Shown in pieces: positions 46,952-55,524 of a stretch of 64,000 nucleotides of DNA (position 1 is the first letter of the stretch; every line of letters begins with the position of its first letter). The notes beneath the pieces are model-generated. The model saw only the letters and a program-made list of their open reading frames with translations, did not search any database and had not been told where the DNA came from. Source of the DNA: Flavobacterium hibisci. GTDB lineage: Bacteria > Bacteroidota > Bacteroidia > Flavobacteriales > Flavobacteriaceae. The stretch spans positions 558,001-622,000 of the forward strand of contig NZ_JAIQDW010000001.1 in the NCBI RefSeq assembly GCF_020026925.1, written 5' to 3'. The position numbers were made by a program, and so were the translations under genes.

Positions 46952-47416
46952 ATGGCGGACTTTTCAGGATGCTTTTATACTCACCTTTTAGAAGATTTAT
47001 CAAAAGTACAGCAGTCTGATGGTCTGGAAAAAGATCCGGTGTATATGGGAATGAAGGCTTCTGAATTATTGACTATGTATCAAAATTATTTAAAATTAAT
47101 TGATGCGAAAGCAGCGGCAGTAGAATTTATTGGCTGGCCGGCAAGAGTAATAGACAGAGTATTAAGCTATATGGGAGATTGTTTAACAATATTTAATAAT
47201 ATTGCATATAATTTATTTCTGGGTTCTGCAGATGATGATCTTAAAATAGAACAGACCGAACACAGTAACAAAAACTATGGTACCGACCCGACACATACCC
47301 AAATTGCCAAAGATGCCCTTAACCATCCTCTTAACCCTTTGGCTTCTGAGCTAGCGAAAATAGCAGTTCAGGATGTTGCCGAAAAAATTCTGGAGATCTG
47401 GAAAACAAATAAATAA
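46952..47416 (+). CDS. Probable second VgrG-island cargo protein, truncated
   Basis: The 154-residue protein starts MADFSGCFYTHLLEDLSK at the ATG at 46952. An upstream GTG at 46940 is less likely. It is mostly helical, with a hydrophobic stretch around residues 58-93 (VEFIGWPARVIDRVLSYMG, NIAYNLFLG) and a later THTQIAKDALNHPLNPL. I do not recognise its family. Its GC content is similar to vgrG and higher than the genes just before it. Coding-quality sequence continues after the stop in another frame (47417-47606), so the gene seems broken. Position after an effector/immunity set and before a lipoprotein suggests a second toxin/immunity pair. Confidence 0.6.
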   Translation: MADFSGCFYTHLLEDLSKVQQSDGLEKDPVYMGMKASELLTMYQNYLKLIDAKAAAVEFIGWPARVIDRVLSYMGDCLTIFNNIAYNLFLGSADDDLKIEQTEHSNKNYGTDPTHTQIAKDALNHPLNPLASELAKIAVQDVAEKILEIWKTNK

Positions 47417-47606
47417 ACAAATATACAATACACCCTGTTTACCAAGCTGCTGACTGGGCGAATCAAACAGTTAATAAATGGAGTAATGAAAATAAAGATA
47501 TTATACCAAGGCTTCAAAGTGCTACTCCTTATGAGCATGCTGAAAAGGTAACACAAAGAGCGATCAGCAACAAAAAGTGCAGGAAATTTTAAACAATTTT
47601 AAATGA
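47417..47606 (+). pseudogene. Frameshifted C-terminal part of the second cargo gene
   Basis: After the stop at 47414-47416 the +2 frame reads a protein-like sequence (HPVYQAADWANQTVNKWSNE, RLQSATPYEHAEK) from about 47419. That frame stops at 47592. If one A is added to the A run at 47572-47576, the frame continues as SNKKVQEILNNFK and ends with a TGA overlapping the ATG of the next gene (ATGA at 47603-47606). Such an overlap is what an intact operon would show. So two indels, or sequencing errors, separate this segment from 46952-47416. Confidence 0.5.
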
Positions 47607-48415
47607 AACAATTAGCAATCTTACTATTGAGTACTGTATTCATGCAATGTCAACCCCCCAAAAAAGAACTTATGCCAGAAACCGATTTTTATATCAGCGA
47701 ACATAGTATTACTTATAAAAAACAAGAACTACCTTTTGGCAAATCCGTAGCCGAATGGGTAAAAATTTTCGGCAAATATGATAGGGCTAATCCGCATTTA
47801 GATAAAAAAGGAATAATTCGCAGGAATTATATTTGGGATGGCTTAGGAATCGCTATTGAAGAACATGGTGAAGATGAAGAAAAGAAAATTGTACCAGATT
47901 TCTATATCTTCTTTATGAATCTTGATAGTCCTTTGGGACAAATGGGAAAATTAGAAGAAGCTAAAGGAAGAGTATCTGTAGCATATATAAAAGATAAAGA
48001 TAAAAAAACAGGATGGTTTACTTCAGATGCAGATTACGCTGACATGGAAAAAAGGAATACTACAGGATCCGAAGCACCAAAAAATTTCATTTATCCATTT
48101 AAAATTTATTCTAAATCTTTAAATATAGAAGGTGCAGAAGTAAAAGCGGGAATGAAAGTATCAGACATTAATAAAAAAAGAGAAGAAGCTGATTTGCCTG
48201 TCATCAAATATTATGATGCTGATCTGAATTCGAAACATGAAGACGGCTCAACTACTACTTTATCAAATGGTTATTTCACTACTTTTAATGGCTTCCTTAC
48301 TCCCGAAGAACAAGCCAAAGCCGTTTTTTATAATATCATGTATCGGCAGACCGAAGGCGAAATAGAATACATCCGAATTGTACATGATAAAGGACAGGAA
48401 TATTATAAATATTAA
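47603..48415 (+). CDS. Lipoprotein, candidate immunity protein for second cargo gene
   Basis: The 270-residue protein has a lipoprotein signal (MKQLAILLLSTVFMQC, lipobox Cys16). It contains FYISEHSITYKKQELPFGKS, KIFGKYDRA and YIWDGLGIAIEEHGE. This pattern recurs in Bacteroidota lipoproteins of unassigned function (possibly the DUF7738 group, low certainty). The start overlaps the restored stop of the frameshifted gene in an ATGA junction. That coupling, and its place in the island, make immunity the best guess. A terminator follows at 48518-48565. Confidence 0.6.
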   Translation: MKQLAILLLSTVFMQCQPPKKELMPETDFYISEHSITYKKQELPFGKSVAEWVKIFGKYDRANPHLDKKGIIRRNYIWDGLGIAIEEHGEDEEKKIVPDFYIFFMNLDSPLGQMGKLEEAKGRVSVAYIKDKDKKTGWFTSDADYADMEKRNTTGSEAPKNFIYPFKIYSKSLNIEGAEVKAGMKVSDINKKREEADLPVIKYYDADLNSKHEDGSTTTLSNGYFTTFNGFLTPEEQAKAVFYNIMYRQTEGEIEYIRIVHDKGQEYYKY

Positions 48416-48679
48416 TTTGTAAATGATTTTTTTTCAATAATGCTGTTATATAGTTTCTTTATAGCAATATCACTCCAAAAAAAAAAGAATAATTTTCCCC
48501 AACTTCCTCGACTCATAAATAATCTTTTTTCATGTTTCTGATGATCTGAAAAAAGATTATTTTTTACAGTCTTATCTAAATATTAAATATTCTCCATTAG
48601 TATATTTTTTTGACTTACATCAATTTTTCAGGTCTTTACAAATTTCATCTTTGCAATGAACATAAAAAAAACAATAAAG
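48416..48679. other. Gap after the secretion island: terminator and promoter
   Basis: It contains the terminator at 48518-48565 and a promoter for the DUF2798 gene: TTTTTTG near 48606-48612 and a -7-like ATCTTTG at 48648-48654. Nothing else was seen. Confidence 0.6.
48518..48565 (+). terminator. Intrinsic terminator
   Basis: AATAATCTTTTTTCA and TGAAAAAAGATTATT are perfect 15-bp arms with a 14-base loop, followed by a T run. It ends the VgrG island. Confidence 0.8.
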
Positions 48680-48925
48680 ATGAATAAAAAACATTTCAAG
48701 TACATCAATACATTATTTGTAGTTTTACCAATGACATTAATAATGGCCTTCGTGGGATTGATTCGCAATTATGGTTTTGGAGAAGATTGGTTTTTTAAAT
48801 TTTTAAATGCCTGGAGCATTATGCTTCCTGTTGCTTATCTCTCTGCATTTTTAATTATTCCAAGAGCCAGAAAATTGGCAGAAAAAACTACTTCTAAAGA
48901 TAAAACGCAATCCATTCGGCTTTAA
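48680..48925 (+). CDS. DUF2798 family small membrane protein
   Basis: The 81-residue protein starts MNKKHFKYINTLFV and has two membrane segments (INTLFVVLPMTLIMAFVGL and ILPVAYLSAF-like). The pattern matches DUF2798. The function of the family is unknown. I prefer the ATG at 48680 over that at 48656, because the -7-like box (ATCTTTG at 48648-48654) would put the transcript start after 48656. It lies 48 bp before the Crp/Fnr-type regulator gene on the same strand, and the two may be co-transcribed. Confidence 0.7.
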   Translation: MNKKHFKYINTLFVVLPMTLIMAFVGLIRNYGFGEDWFFKFLNAWSIMLPVAYLSAFLIIPRARKLAEKTTSKDKTQSIRL

Positions 48926-48973
48926 ATTTACAGAGGTGTGTCATTTTATTCAAATTTGTAAAAAATAGCAGTT

Positions 48974-49543
48974 ATGTATGAACAGCTGACTCAGTTTATA
49001 AGGGAAAAAATTAGCATTTCAGATGAAGATTTAGATGCTATATTGCCTTTTTTCAAGACAATTTCTGCTAAGAAAAATGAACTCTTGATAAGTAACGGCG
49101 AGTTTGGTCAACAACTTTATTTTGTAAAAAAAGGATGTATCCGTATTTTTTTTATAAATGAAGAAGGACAGGAATCTACACGTTTTCTTGCTTTTGAAAA
49201 TCATTTTGCTTCGGCATTAGTATCTTTTATTACTAAAGAAACTTCAGTAGAATATGTTCAGGCTCTCGAAGAGTCACATTTGCTTTACATTGACCAAAGT
49301 GATTTTTTCAGCCTTTTAGAAAAATATCCTGTTTGGGAAAAATTCTATCGGAATTATTTAGAATTTGCATACGTTACCAATACGAATCGTCTAATGTCAT
49401 TCATCACTATGGATGCACAAACCCGATATAAAAATCTGTTAAAAGAAAAACCAATAATTGTAAAAAGACTTCCTAACAAAGTGGTAGCTTCCTACCTGAA
49501 TATATCACAGGAAACATTAAGCAGATTAAAATCAAAAAAATAA
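48974..49543 (+). CDS. Crp/Fnr family transcriptional regulator
   Basis: The 189-residue protein has an N-terminal cyclic-nucleotide-binding fold (about 10-125: KNELLISNGEFGQQLYFVKKGCIRIFF, FASALVSFITKE, LLYIDQSDFF). The C-terminal helix-turn-helix is KVVASYLNISQETLSRLKS. It has the short C-terminus common in Bacteroidota members. It lacks the Fnr cysteine set, so it is not an oxygen-sensing Fnr. Target genes are not evident. The neighbouring DUF2798 gene is a possible one. It ends at a shared terminator (49561-49595). Confidence 0.85.
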   Translation: MYEQLTQFIREKISISDEDLDAILPFFKTISAKKNELLISNGEFGQQLYFVKKGCIRIFFINEEGQESTRFLAFENHFASALVSFITKETSVEYVQALEESHLLYIDQSDFFSLLEKYPVWEKFYRNYLEFAYVTNTNRLMSFITMDAQTRYKNLLKEKPIIVKRLPNKVVASYLNISQETLSRLKSKK

Positions 49544-49560
49544 TGGCTCTGACTAAAATC

Positions 49561-49595
49561 AAAAAAGCGAAACTTTAGAATAGTTTCGCTTTTTT
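49561..49595. terminator. Bidirectional intrinsic terminator
   Basis: AAAAAAGCGAAACT and AGTTTCGCTTTTTT flank a 7-base loop, between the convergent regulator and GH31 genes. Confidence 0.87.
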
Positions 49596-49615
49596 GATTT
49601 TATTAAAGAACATTA

Positions 49616-52015
49616 TTACTCACCAATAAGATGAAGCTCATTAAATTCTTTTTCAACGATTAAGAAATGGTTAGCTTCAAAATCAGCGGCATTAAAATCA
49701 ATTTTTTCATTGTCAATTTCAATTTCGGTCACTTTAAAAGGCAATCCTATAAAATTAATCTTGTACTTAGTATAAGGCGTTTCATATTTCCCTTCTTTGT
49801 ACAACTGAATAATTACTTCTTTTTCTTTTCCTACAGTTCTAAAAGATAAAAAGCTAAAGCGGCCTTTTTTGTAATCATACCCATCCTGGGCATCTTCATA
49901 AACTTCTGATTTTTCCTTGCCTATTTTGAAATAATAATCGAGAACCAATTCATCAAATTCTAATTCCCCAACATATTGCTGAACCGGATATTTCGGAATA
50001 ATAGACCCAGCCTTTACGAAAACCGGAATTTCATCAAACTTAGAATCAACCCAAACTTCACGGCCTCCTGTTGCAAATTCATTTGTCCAATAGTTATACC
50101 ACTCCCCTCTTGGAATATACATACGTCTTCCTACCGCATTAGGCTCTAAAATCGGGCAAACTAAAATATGATTTCCGAAGATGAATTCATCATTTCGGTA
50201 ATGGGTCTGCGTATCATCCTGATCGTAATATACCAAAGGTTTTAACATAGGAATCCCTTCTTCGATATACTGCCAGAACATCGTGTATAAATAAGGTAAT
50301 AACTGATAACGAAGGCTCACAAATTTTCGGGTAATATTGATTACTTCTTCATCAAAAGCCCATGGCTCCTGATTTCCGTGATCTCCTGATGAGTGTGTTC
50401 TGCAGAAAGGATGAAAAACGCCTAACTGAATCCAGCGTGCATATAATTCGCCTGTTGGCTGTTCTGCAAACCCGCCAATATCTGAACCTGTAAAACCCAT
50501 TCCGGAAATACTCATACGTTGTACCTGAATATTAGCAATCCATAAATGTTCCCAGGTTGCTACATTATCACCAGTCCATGAAGACGTGTAACGCTGAGCA
50601 CCCGAATAAGCTGATCTGGTAATTACAAAAGGACGCTTTGGATACACAAATCGTTTCACACCATGATAAGTAGCTCTCGCCATTTGAGTACCGTAAATAT
50701 TATGTGCTTTTCTGTGACTGCAAGGGTTTCCGTCATAAACGTGACGTACATCCATTGGGAAAGTTTTATTTGGAACTTCCATAACAGCAGGTTCGTTCAT
50801 ATCATTCCACACTCCTTTTACCCCAATGTCTGAAATCAATTCCTTAAATAATCCTGCCCACCATTCTCTTACTACAGGATTGGTATAATCCGGAAAATTA
50901 CATTCACCCGGCCATACTTTTCCTTTCATATAAGGTCCGTCTGCTCTTTTACAGAAATAGTCTTTTTCAAGACCTTCCTGATAAACCCAGTAATTTTTAT
51001 CTATTTTGATTCCCGGGTCAATGATTACTATCGTTTTAAAGCCATCTTCGGCTAATTCAGCAACCATTTTCTTTGGATCGGGAAAATAATCCTTATTCCA
51101 CGTAAAACATCGAAAACCGTCCATATAATCAATATCCAGATAAATGGCATCACAAGGGATTTTAAGTTCCCTGAATTTTGAAGTGATTTCTTTTACTTTG
51201 CTTTCCGGATAATAACTCCATTTACATTGATGATATCCTAAAACCCAAAGCGGCGGCAATTCAGGCTTACCGGTCAAATCGGTATAAGTGGTAACTACAT
51301 CCTGCATTTGCGGACCGTAAACAAAATAATAGTTCATCTCCCCTCCTTCACTCCAGAAACTAGTTACGTTTCTTCTTTCCTGACAAAAATCAAAAAAAGT
51401 ACGGAATGTATTATCAAAGAAAATCCCATAAGATTGTTTATTGTGAAGACCTATGTAAAAAGGAACTACTTTATATAAAGGCTCCTGATCTTTATGATAT
51501 GCATATTGGTCGGTAGCAAAATTTTCTACTCTTTTTCCTTTTAAATTCATTTGAGTAGCTTTATCGCCAAGGCCGTAAAAACATTCACCATCTTTTGATG
51601 ATTTACTCATTTTTACAATATTTCCGCCATACTCATAGCTTTCCTCCCAATGAAAACCAAGTTCGTCTTCGAGAATTAAAAAGTCATTTAAGTCATAAAT
51701 CGACAAACGAAGATCTGCCTTTTTAATTTTGCATTTTACTTTGCTGGTCCTGATTTCAAAATGATTCTCTTCTTCTGTAACTGTCAAAAAATTATAACCA
51801 TGCAGCTGGCTTTTATCAATAGCATACGAAAAATCATTACTAAAATAGCCTTTTGTAGTAAAACGAAAACGAATTAAACTGTCCCTGAGAATAGTGACTT
51901 TTAAAATTACGTTATTATCTGTATTAAAAGAAATGGAATCGCCTTCATGTTCATACGAAACTACTTTTGACGGAAATAAATTACCCTTGTATTCTAGTGC
52001 GGTATTTGTAATCAT
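49616..52015 (-). CDS. GH31 alpha-glucosidase
   Basis: The 799-residue protein has no signal peptide, so it is cytoplasmic. GH31 signatures are the nucleophile motif KGVWNDMNEPAV, the acid/base region RSAYSGAQRYTSSWTGDN, and FTGSDIGGF, preceded by an N-terminal GH31 beta domain (YGLGDKATQMNLKGKR). It releases glucose from alpha-linked gluco-oligosaccharides. It closes a leftward operon glgA-glgC-glgB-GH31, so it probably takes part in glycogen turnover rather than in the pectin locus. The gap to glgB is 200 bp. Confidence 0.93.
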   Translation of the reverse strand: MITNTALEYKGNLFPSKVVSYEHEGDSISFNTDNNVILKVTILRDSLIRFRFTTKGYFSNDFSYAIDKSQLHGYNFLTVTEEENHFEIRTSKVKCKIKKADLRLSIYDLNDFLILEDELGFHWEESYEYGGNIVKMSKSSKDGECFYGLGDKATQMNLKGKRVENFATDQYAYHKDQEPLYKVVPFYIGLHNKQSYGIFFDNTFRTFFDFCQERRNVTSFWSEGGEMNYYFVYGPQMQDVVTTYTDLTGKPELPPLWVLGYHQCKWSYYPESKVKEITSKFRELKIPCDAIYLDIDYMDGFRCFTWNKDYFPDPKKMVAELAEDGFKTIVIIDPGIKIDKNYWVYQEGLEKDYFCKRADGPYMKGKVWPGECNFPDYTNPVVREWWAGLFKELISDIGVKGVWNDMNEPAVMEVPNKTFPMDVRHVYDGNPCSHRKAHNIYGTQMARATYHGVKRFVYPKRPFVITRSAYSGAQRYTSSWTGDNVATWEHLWIANIQVQRMSISGMGFTGSDIGGFAEQPTGELYARWIQLGVFHPFCRTHSSGDHGNQEPWAFDEEVINITRKFVSLRYQLLPYLYTMFWQYIEEGIPMLKPLVYYDQDDTQTHYRNDEFIFGNHILVCPILEPNAVGRRMYIPRGEWYNYWTNEFATGGREVWVDSKFDEIPVFVKAGSIIPKYPVQQYVGELEFDELVLDYYFKIGKEKSEVYEDAQDGYDYKKGRFSFLSFRTVGKEKEVIIQLYKEGKYETPYTKYKINFIGLPFKVTEIEIDNEKIDFNAADFEANHFLIVEKEFNELHLIGE

Positions 52016-52215
52016 ATGACTAATGGATTAAATTTAATGCTGCTGCCTTTAGTTTCAAACTTACAAAAAAACTTAGTAATACCCTATGAATAAAAGGTTT
52101 ATTAACGAAAACGTTTTTTCTGACTGAGTGATAATTTAGATATTAAAAAAACATCAATTCAGTAATTTAGAACCTTAAAAATAAAAAAATGACAGCACGC
52201 TGGCAGCTATAATTT

Positions 52216-54120
52216 TTATACAAAAGAATAAACCGTAACACTTAAAGGAGGTAAAGTTAATTCCACTGAAAAATCTCTTCCATCATAAGGATAAGATTCT
52301 ATTGTCAAAGTTCCGGGATTACTTACTCCACTTCCGCTATAAACAGGAGAATCAGTATTGAAAATTTCTTTTAATTTTCCTTTCTGAGGAATTCCAATTC
52401 TATAATTCTCACGAACAACCTGAGTAAGATTACAAACAATAATCAAATTTTCCTGAGGATTATTTCCTTTTCGGATATACGATATAACCGCATTTTGATG
52501 ATCTGAATAGTTGATCCATTCAAAACCTTCCCCGCTAAATTGTTTTTCATATAAAGCAGGTTGTGATTTATACAACTGATTCAAATCGGTAATAATCTTT
52601 TTTATTCCTGAGTGATAATCGTATTGCAATAAATGCCAGTCAAGACTGTTTTCAAAATTCCACTCAGCAGTCTGCCCAAATTCAGATCCCATAAACAACA
52701 ATTTGGTTCCGGGATGCGTAAACATATAGCCATAAAGCAGTCTTAAATTGGCAAATTTCTGCCATTCGTCACCTGGCATTTTATAGACAATAGATTGCTT
52801 TCCGTAAACCACTTCGTCATGTGAAAAAGGCAGCATGAAATTTTCTGTAAAAGCATAGGTCATCGAAAAAGTCAGATCATTTTGATGGTATTTCCTGTAA
52901 ACCGTTTCTTTTTGAAAATATTTTAAAGTATCGTGCATCCATCCCATCATCCATTTCATTCCAAAACCTAAACCTCCGGTAAATGTTGGTCTTGAAACCA
53001 TCGGAAAAGAAGTGCTTTCTTCTGCAATCGTTTGAACTCCTTCAAAATTAGCGTAAATTACTTCATTAAATTCCTTCAGAAAACTAATGGTTTCTAAATT
53101 TTCATTTCCTCCATAAATATTAGGCTCCCATTCACCTTCGTTTCTGGAATAATCCAAATAAAGCATTGAAGCTACAGCATCAACACGCAAACCATCAACA
53201 TGATAATTTTGAAGCCAAAAAACAGCATTACTGATCAGAAAAGCCCTGACTTCATTACGCCCGTAATTAAAAACAAGGCTCTTCCAGTCGGGATGATACC
53301 CCTTTCTGCGATCCGGATGTTCGTATAAATGCGAGCCGTCAAAAAAACCTAAACCATGTGCATCATCAGGAAAATGTGACGGAACCCAGTCGAGAATCAC
53401 TCCAATACCCGCCTCATGCAGTTTATCAACCAAAACCATAAAATCCTGAGGCTTGCCAAAACGGGAAGTTGGGGCAAAATATCCTACCAGCTGATACCCC
53501 CATGAAGGATCATATGGATACTCCATAACGGGCATAAATTCTACGTGCGTAAAACCTGTTTCTTTAACATAAGCAACCAAATCGTCAGCGAGTTCCCGAT
53601 AGGTTAAGAACTTGTTGTCATTACCCCGTTTCCAGGATCCTAAATGTACTTCGTAAACCGAATAAGGTTTATCTAAAGCATTATGTTCGTGACGTGACTG
53701 CATCCACTTTTCGTCTTTCCAGTTATAATCCAAATCCCAGACAACAGAAGCTGTATGAGGTGGTTTTTCACAATATAAAGAAAAAGGATCTGCTTTTTCA
53801 GTTGTAGTTCCGTCAATATGAGATTGGATTTTATACTTATAAATAGCTCCTTTATATAAGTTGGGAATAAAACCTTCCCAAATACCGGAAGAATCCCAAC
53901 GTACCTGAAGCATGTGTTCACCCTGAGTCCAGTAATTAAAATCACCTACAACAGATACAGATTGTGCAGTTGGTGCCCAGACAGCAAAATAAACACCTTT
54001 TACGCCATCTACTTCGATTAAGTGTGCACCGAGTTTTTCATGTAACTTAAAGTGTTTTCCGGCTTTGAATAAGTCGATATCAAAATCAGTAAATAGAGAA
54101 TGCGTAATAACGTTGGACAT
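52216..54120 (-). CDS. glgB: 1,4-alpha-glucan branching enzyme (GH13, CBM48)
   Basis: The 634-residue protein has the branching-enzyme layout: a CBM48 domain (about 15-120, VKGVYFAVWAPTAQSVSVVG), a GH13 barrel with VILDWVPSHFPDDAHGL, nucleophile region DGLRVDAVASMLYLDYSR, acid/base TIAEESTSFP and FSHDEVVYGK, then an alpha-amylase C-terminal domain. It forms alpha-1,6 branches in glycogen. It lacks the long extra N-terminal domain of enterobacterial GlgB, so it is a short-type enzyme. The gap to glgC is 123 bp. Confidence 0.96.
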   Translation of the reverse strand: MSNVITHSLFTDFDIDLFKAGKHFKLHEKLGAHLIEVDGVKGVYFAVWAPTAQSVSVVGDFNYWTQGEHMLQVRWDSSGIWEGFIPNLYKGAIYKYKIQSHIDGTTTEKADPFSLYCEKPPHTASVVWDLDYNWKDEKWMQSRHEHNALDKPYSVYEVHLGSWKRGNDNKFLTYRELADDLVAYVKETGFTHVEFMPVMEYPYDPSWGYQLVGYFAPTSRFGKPQDFMVLVDKLHEAGIGVILDWVPSHFPDDAHGLGFFDGSHLYEHPDRRKGYHPDWKSLVFNYGRNEVRAFLISNAVFWLQNYHVDGLRVDAVASMLYLDYSRNEGEWEPNIYGGNENLETISFLKEFNEVIYANFEGVQTIAEESTSFPMVSRPTFTGGLGFGMKWMMGWMHDTLKYFQKETVYRKYHQNDLTFSMTYAFTENFMLPFSHDEVVYGKQSIVYKMPGDEWQKFANLRLLYGYMFTHPGTKLLFMGSEFGQTAEWNFENSLDWHLLQYDYHSGIKKIITDLNQLYKSQPALYEKQFSGEGFEWINYSDHQNAVISYIRKGNNPQENLIIVCNLTQVVRENYRIGIPQKGKLKEIFNTDSPVYSGSGVSNPGTLTIESYPYDGRDFSVELTLPPLSVTVYSFV

Positions 54121-54243
54121 ATATTAATTAGTAATTAGTGACTAGTACTTAGTAATTTAGTTTTTTTGTTTTGATAATAGTTCTTAGTCTTTTGTGATTA
54201 TTACAAAGTATAGTCTTTACTAATAATTACTAAGGACTAAACA

Positions 54244-55524
54244 TTAATCTATCCTGAAATTATCCGGAAGAATGGCTCCTTTTTTAATGACAACAATTCC
54301 ATCTTTAATTGTGTACAATTCATTTGTGAAATTTTCCAGATGAGTACCTCCGTTGATGTGGACATTGTTACCAATACGTACATTTTTATCAACTAAAGCA
54401 TTTTTAATAAAACAGTTCTCTCCTATTCCGATTTGGATTTTATTGTTCAGGGAATCCTGATTCATCTCATCAATATCCTGATAAAAATCGTTACCCATAA
54501 CATAGGAATGCTGGATTACTGTTCCGTCTCCAATTCTGGAACGAATTCCAATTACAGATTTTGATATTTCGTTTGCATTGATTATGCACCCCTCAGAAAT
54601 TAAAGACTGATTTATATTCGAGTTTCTGTATTTTGAAGGAGGAAGTAATCTCGGACGTGTAAAAATTTTGCTGTAGTTGTCAAACAGGTTAAATTCAGGA
54701 ATATCGTCTGTAAGACCAATATTTGCTTCGAAAAAAGAATCAATGTTTCCTATATCTGTCCAGTAGCCTTCATATTGGTAGCTAAGTATCTTATGCTTGC
54801 CTACTGCCTGCGGAATGATTTCTTTTCCAAAATCCTTGGTATCCGGATCCGCCATCAATTCTTCCAGTAACTTACGGTTAAATATATATATTCCCATAGA
54901 AGCCAGGTACTTTTTACCTTTTTCCTGCATTTGTTCGCTCACTTCAGATTCCCATTCCGGCAAAAGTGAAGCATGTGGTTTTTCGATAAAAGCTTCAATA
55001 CAACTTTCATTATTTGCTTTAAGAATTCCAAAATCCGGTGCATCTTTTGCATTAACCGGCAAAGTAGCGATAGAAATAGGTGCACCAGATGCGATATGGG
55101 CATCCAGCATCTCGTTGAAATCCATCTGATATAACTGATCACCGGATAAAATAAGAGCATATTCAAAATCATGTTTTACGAAATGTGACATACACTGACG
55201 AACAGCATCAGCAGTACCCTGAAACCAGGTTGGATTATCAGGGGTTTGTTCAGCAGCCAAAATATCTACAAAAGATTCACTAAAAATACTGAAATTAAAT
55301 GTGTTTTTAATGTGCGCATTTAGAGAAGCCGAGTTGAATTGTGTCAATACAAATATTTTAAAAATATCAGAATTGATACAGTTTGATATTGGAATATCAA
55401 CTAATCTGTATTTTCCACCAATAGGAACGGCAGGTTTAGACCTTGTTTCTGTTAACGGATACAAACGCGATCCCTGACCACCCCCTAAAATAATTGCAAC
55501 TACTCCTTTTTTGTTAACTTTCAT
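54244..55524 (-). CDS. glgC: Glucose-1-phosphate adenylyltransferase
   Basis: The 426-residue protein has the nucleotidyltransferase motif ILGGGQGSRLYPLTETRSKPAVPIGG split by the usual KYRLVDIPISNC. ALILSGDQLYQMDF and FGILKAN follow. GYWTDIGNIDSFFEANI is the glucose-1-phosphate region. A left-handed beta-helix tail (IGIRSRIGDGTVIQHS, NVRIGNNVHINGG) follows. It makes ADP-glucose for glycogen synthesis. Its start overlaps the end of glgA by 11 bp, showing translational coupling. Confidence 0.97.
   Translation of the reverse strand: MKVNKKGVVAIILGGGQGSRLYPLTETRSKPAVPIGGKYRLVDIPISNCINSDIFKIFVLTQFNSASLNAHIKNTFNFSIFSESFVDILAAEQTPDNPTWFQGTADAVRQCMSHFVKHDFEYALILSGDQLYQMDFNEMLDAHIASGAPISIATLPVNAKDAPDFGILKANNESCIEAFIEKPHASLLPEWESEVSEQMQEKGKKYLASMGIYIFNRKLLEELMADPDTKDFGKEIIPQAVGKHKILSYQYEGYWTDIGNIDSFFEANIGLTDDIPEFNLFDNYSKIFTRPRLLPPSKYRNSNINQSLISEGCIINANEISKSVIGIRSRIGDGTVIQHSYVMGNDFYQDIDEMNQDSLNNKIQIGIGENCFIKNALVDKNVRIGNNVHINGGTHLENFTNELYTIKDGIVVIKKGAILPDNFRID

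Noticed and set aside
42131..48415. Prophage remnant
   Set aside because: VgrG and an endolysin-like domain can suggest phage, but there are no capsid, terminase, tail or integrase genes, and the VgrG-cargo-immunity order fits type VI secretion better.
54121..54243. Short TAATTAGTGACTAGTACTTAG-like repeats between glgB and glgC
   Set aside because: AT-rich near-repeats with no consistent unit. They look like simple drift rather than an operator or CRISPR.
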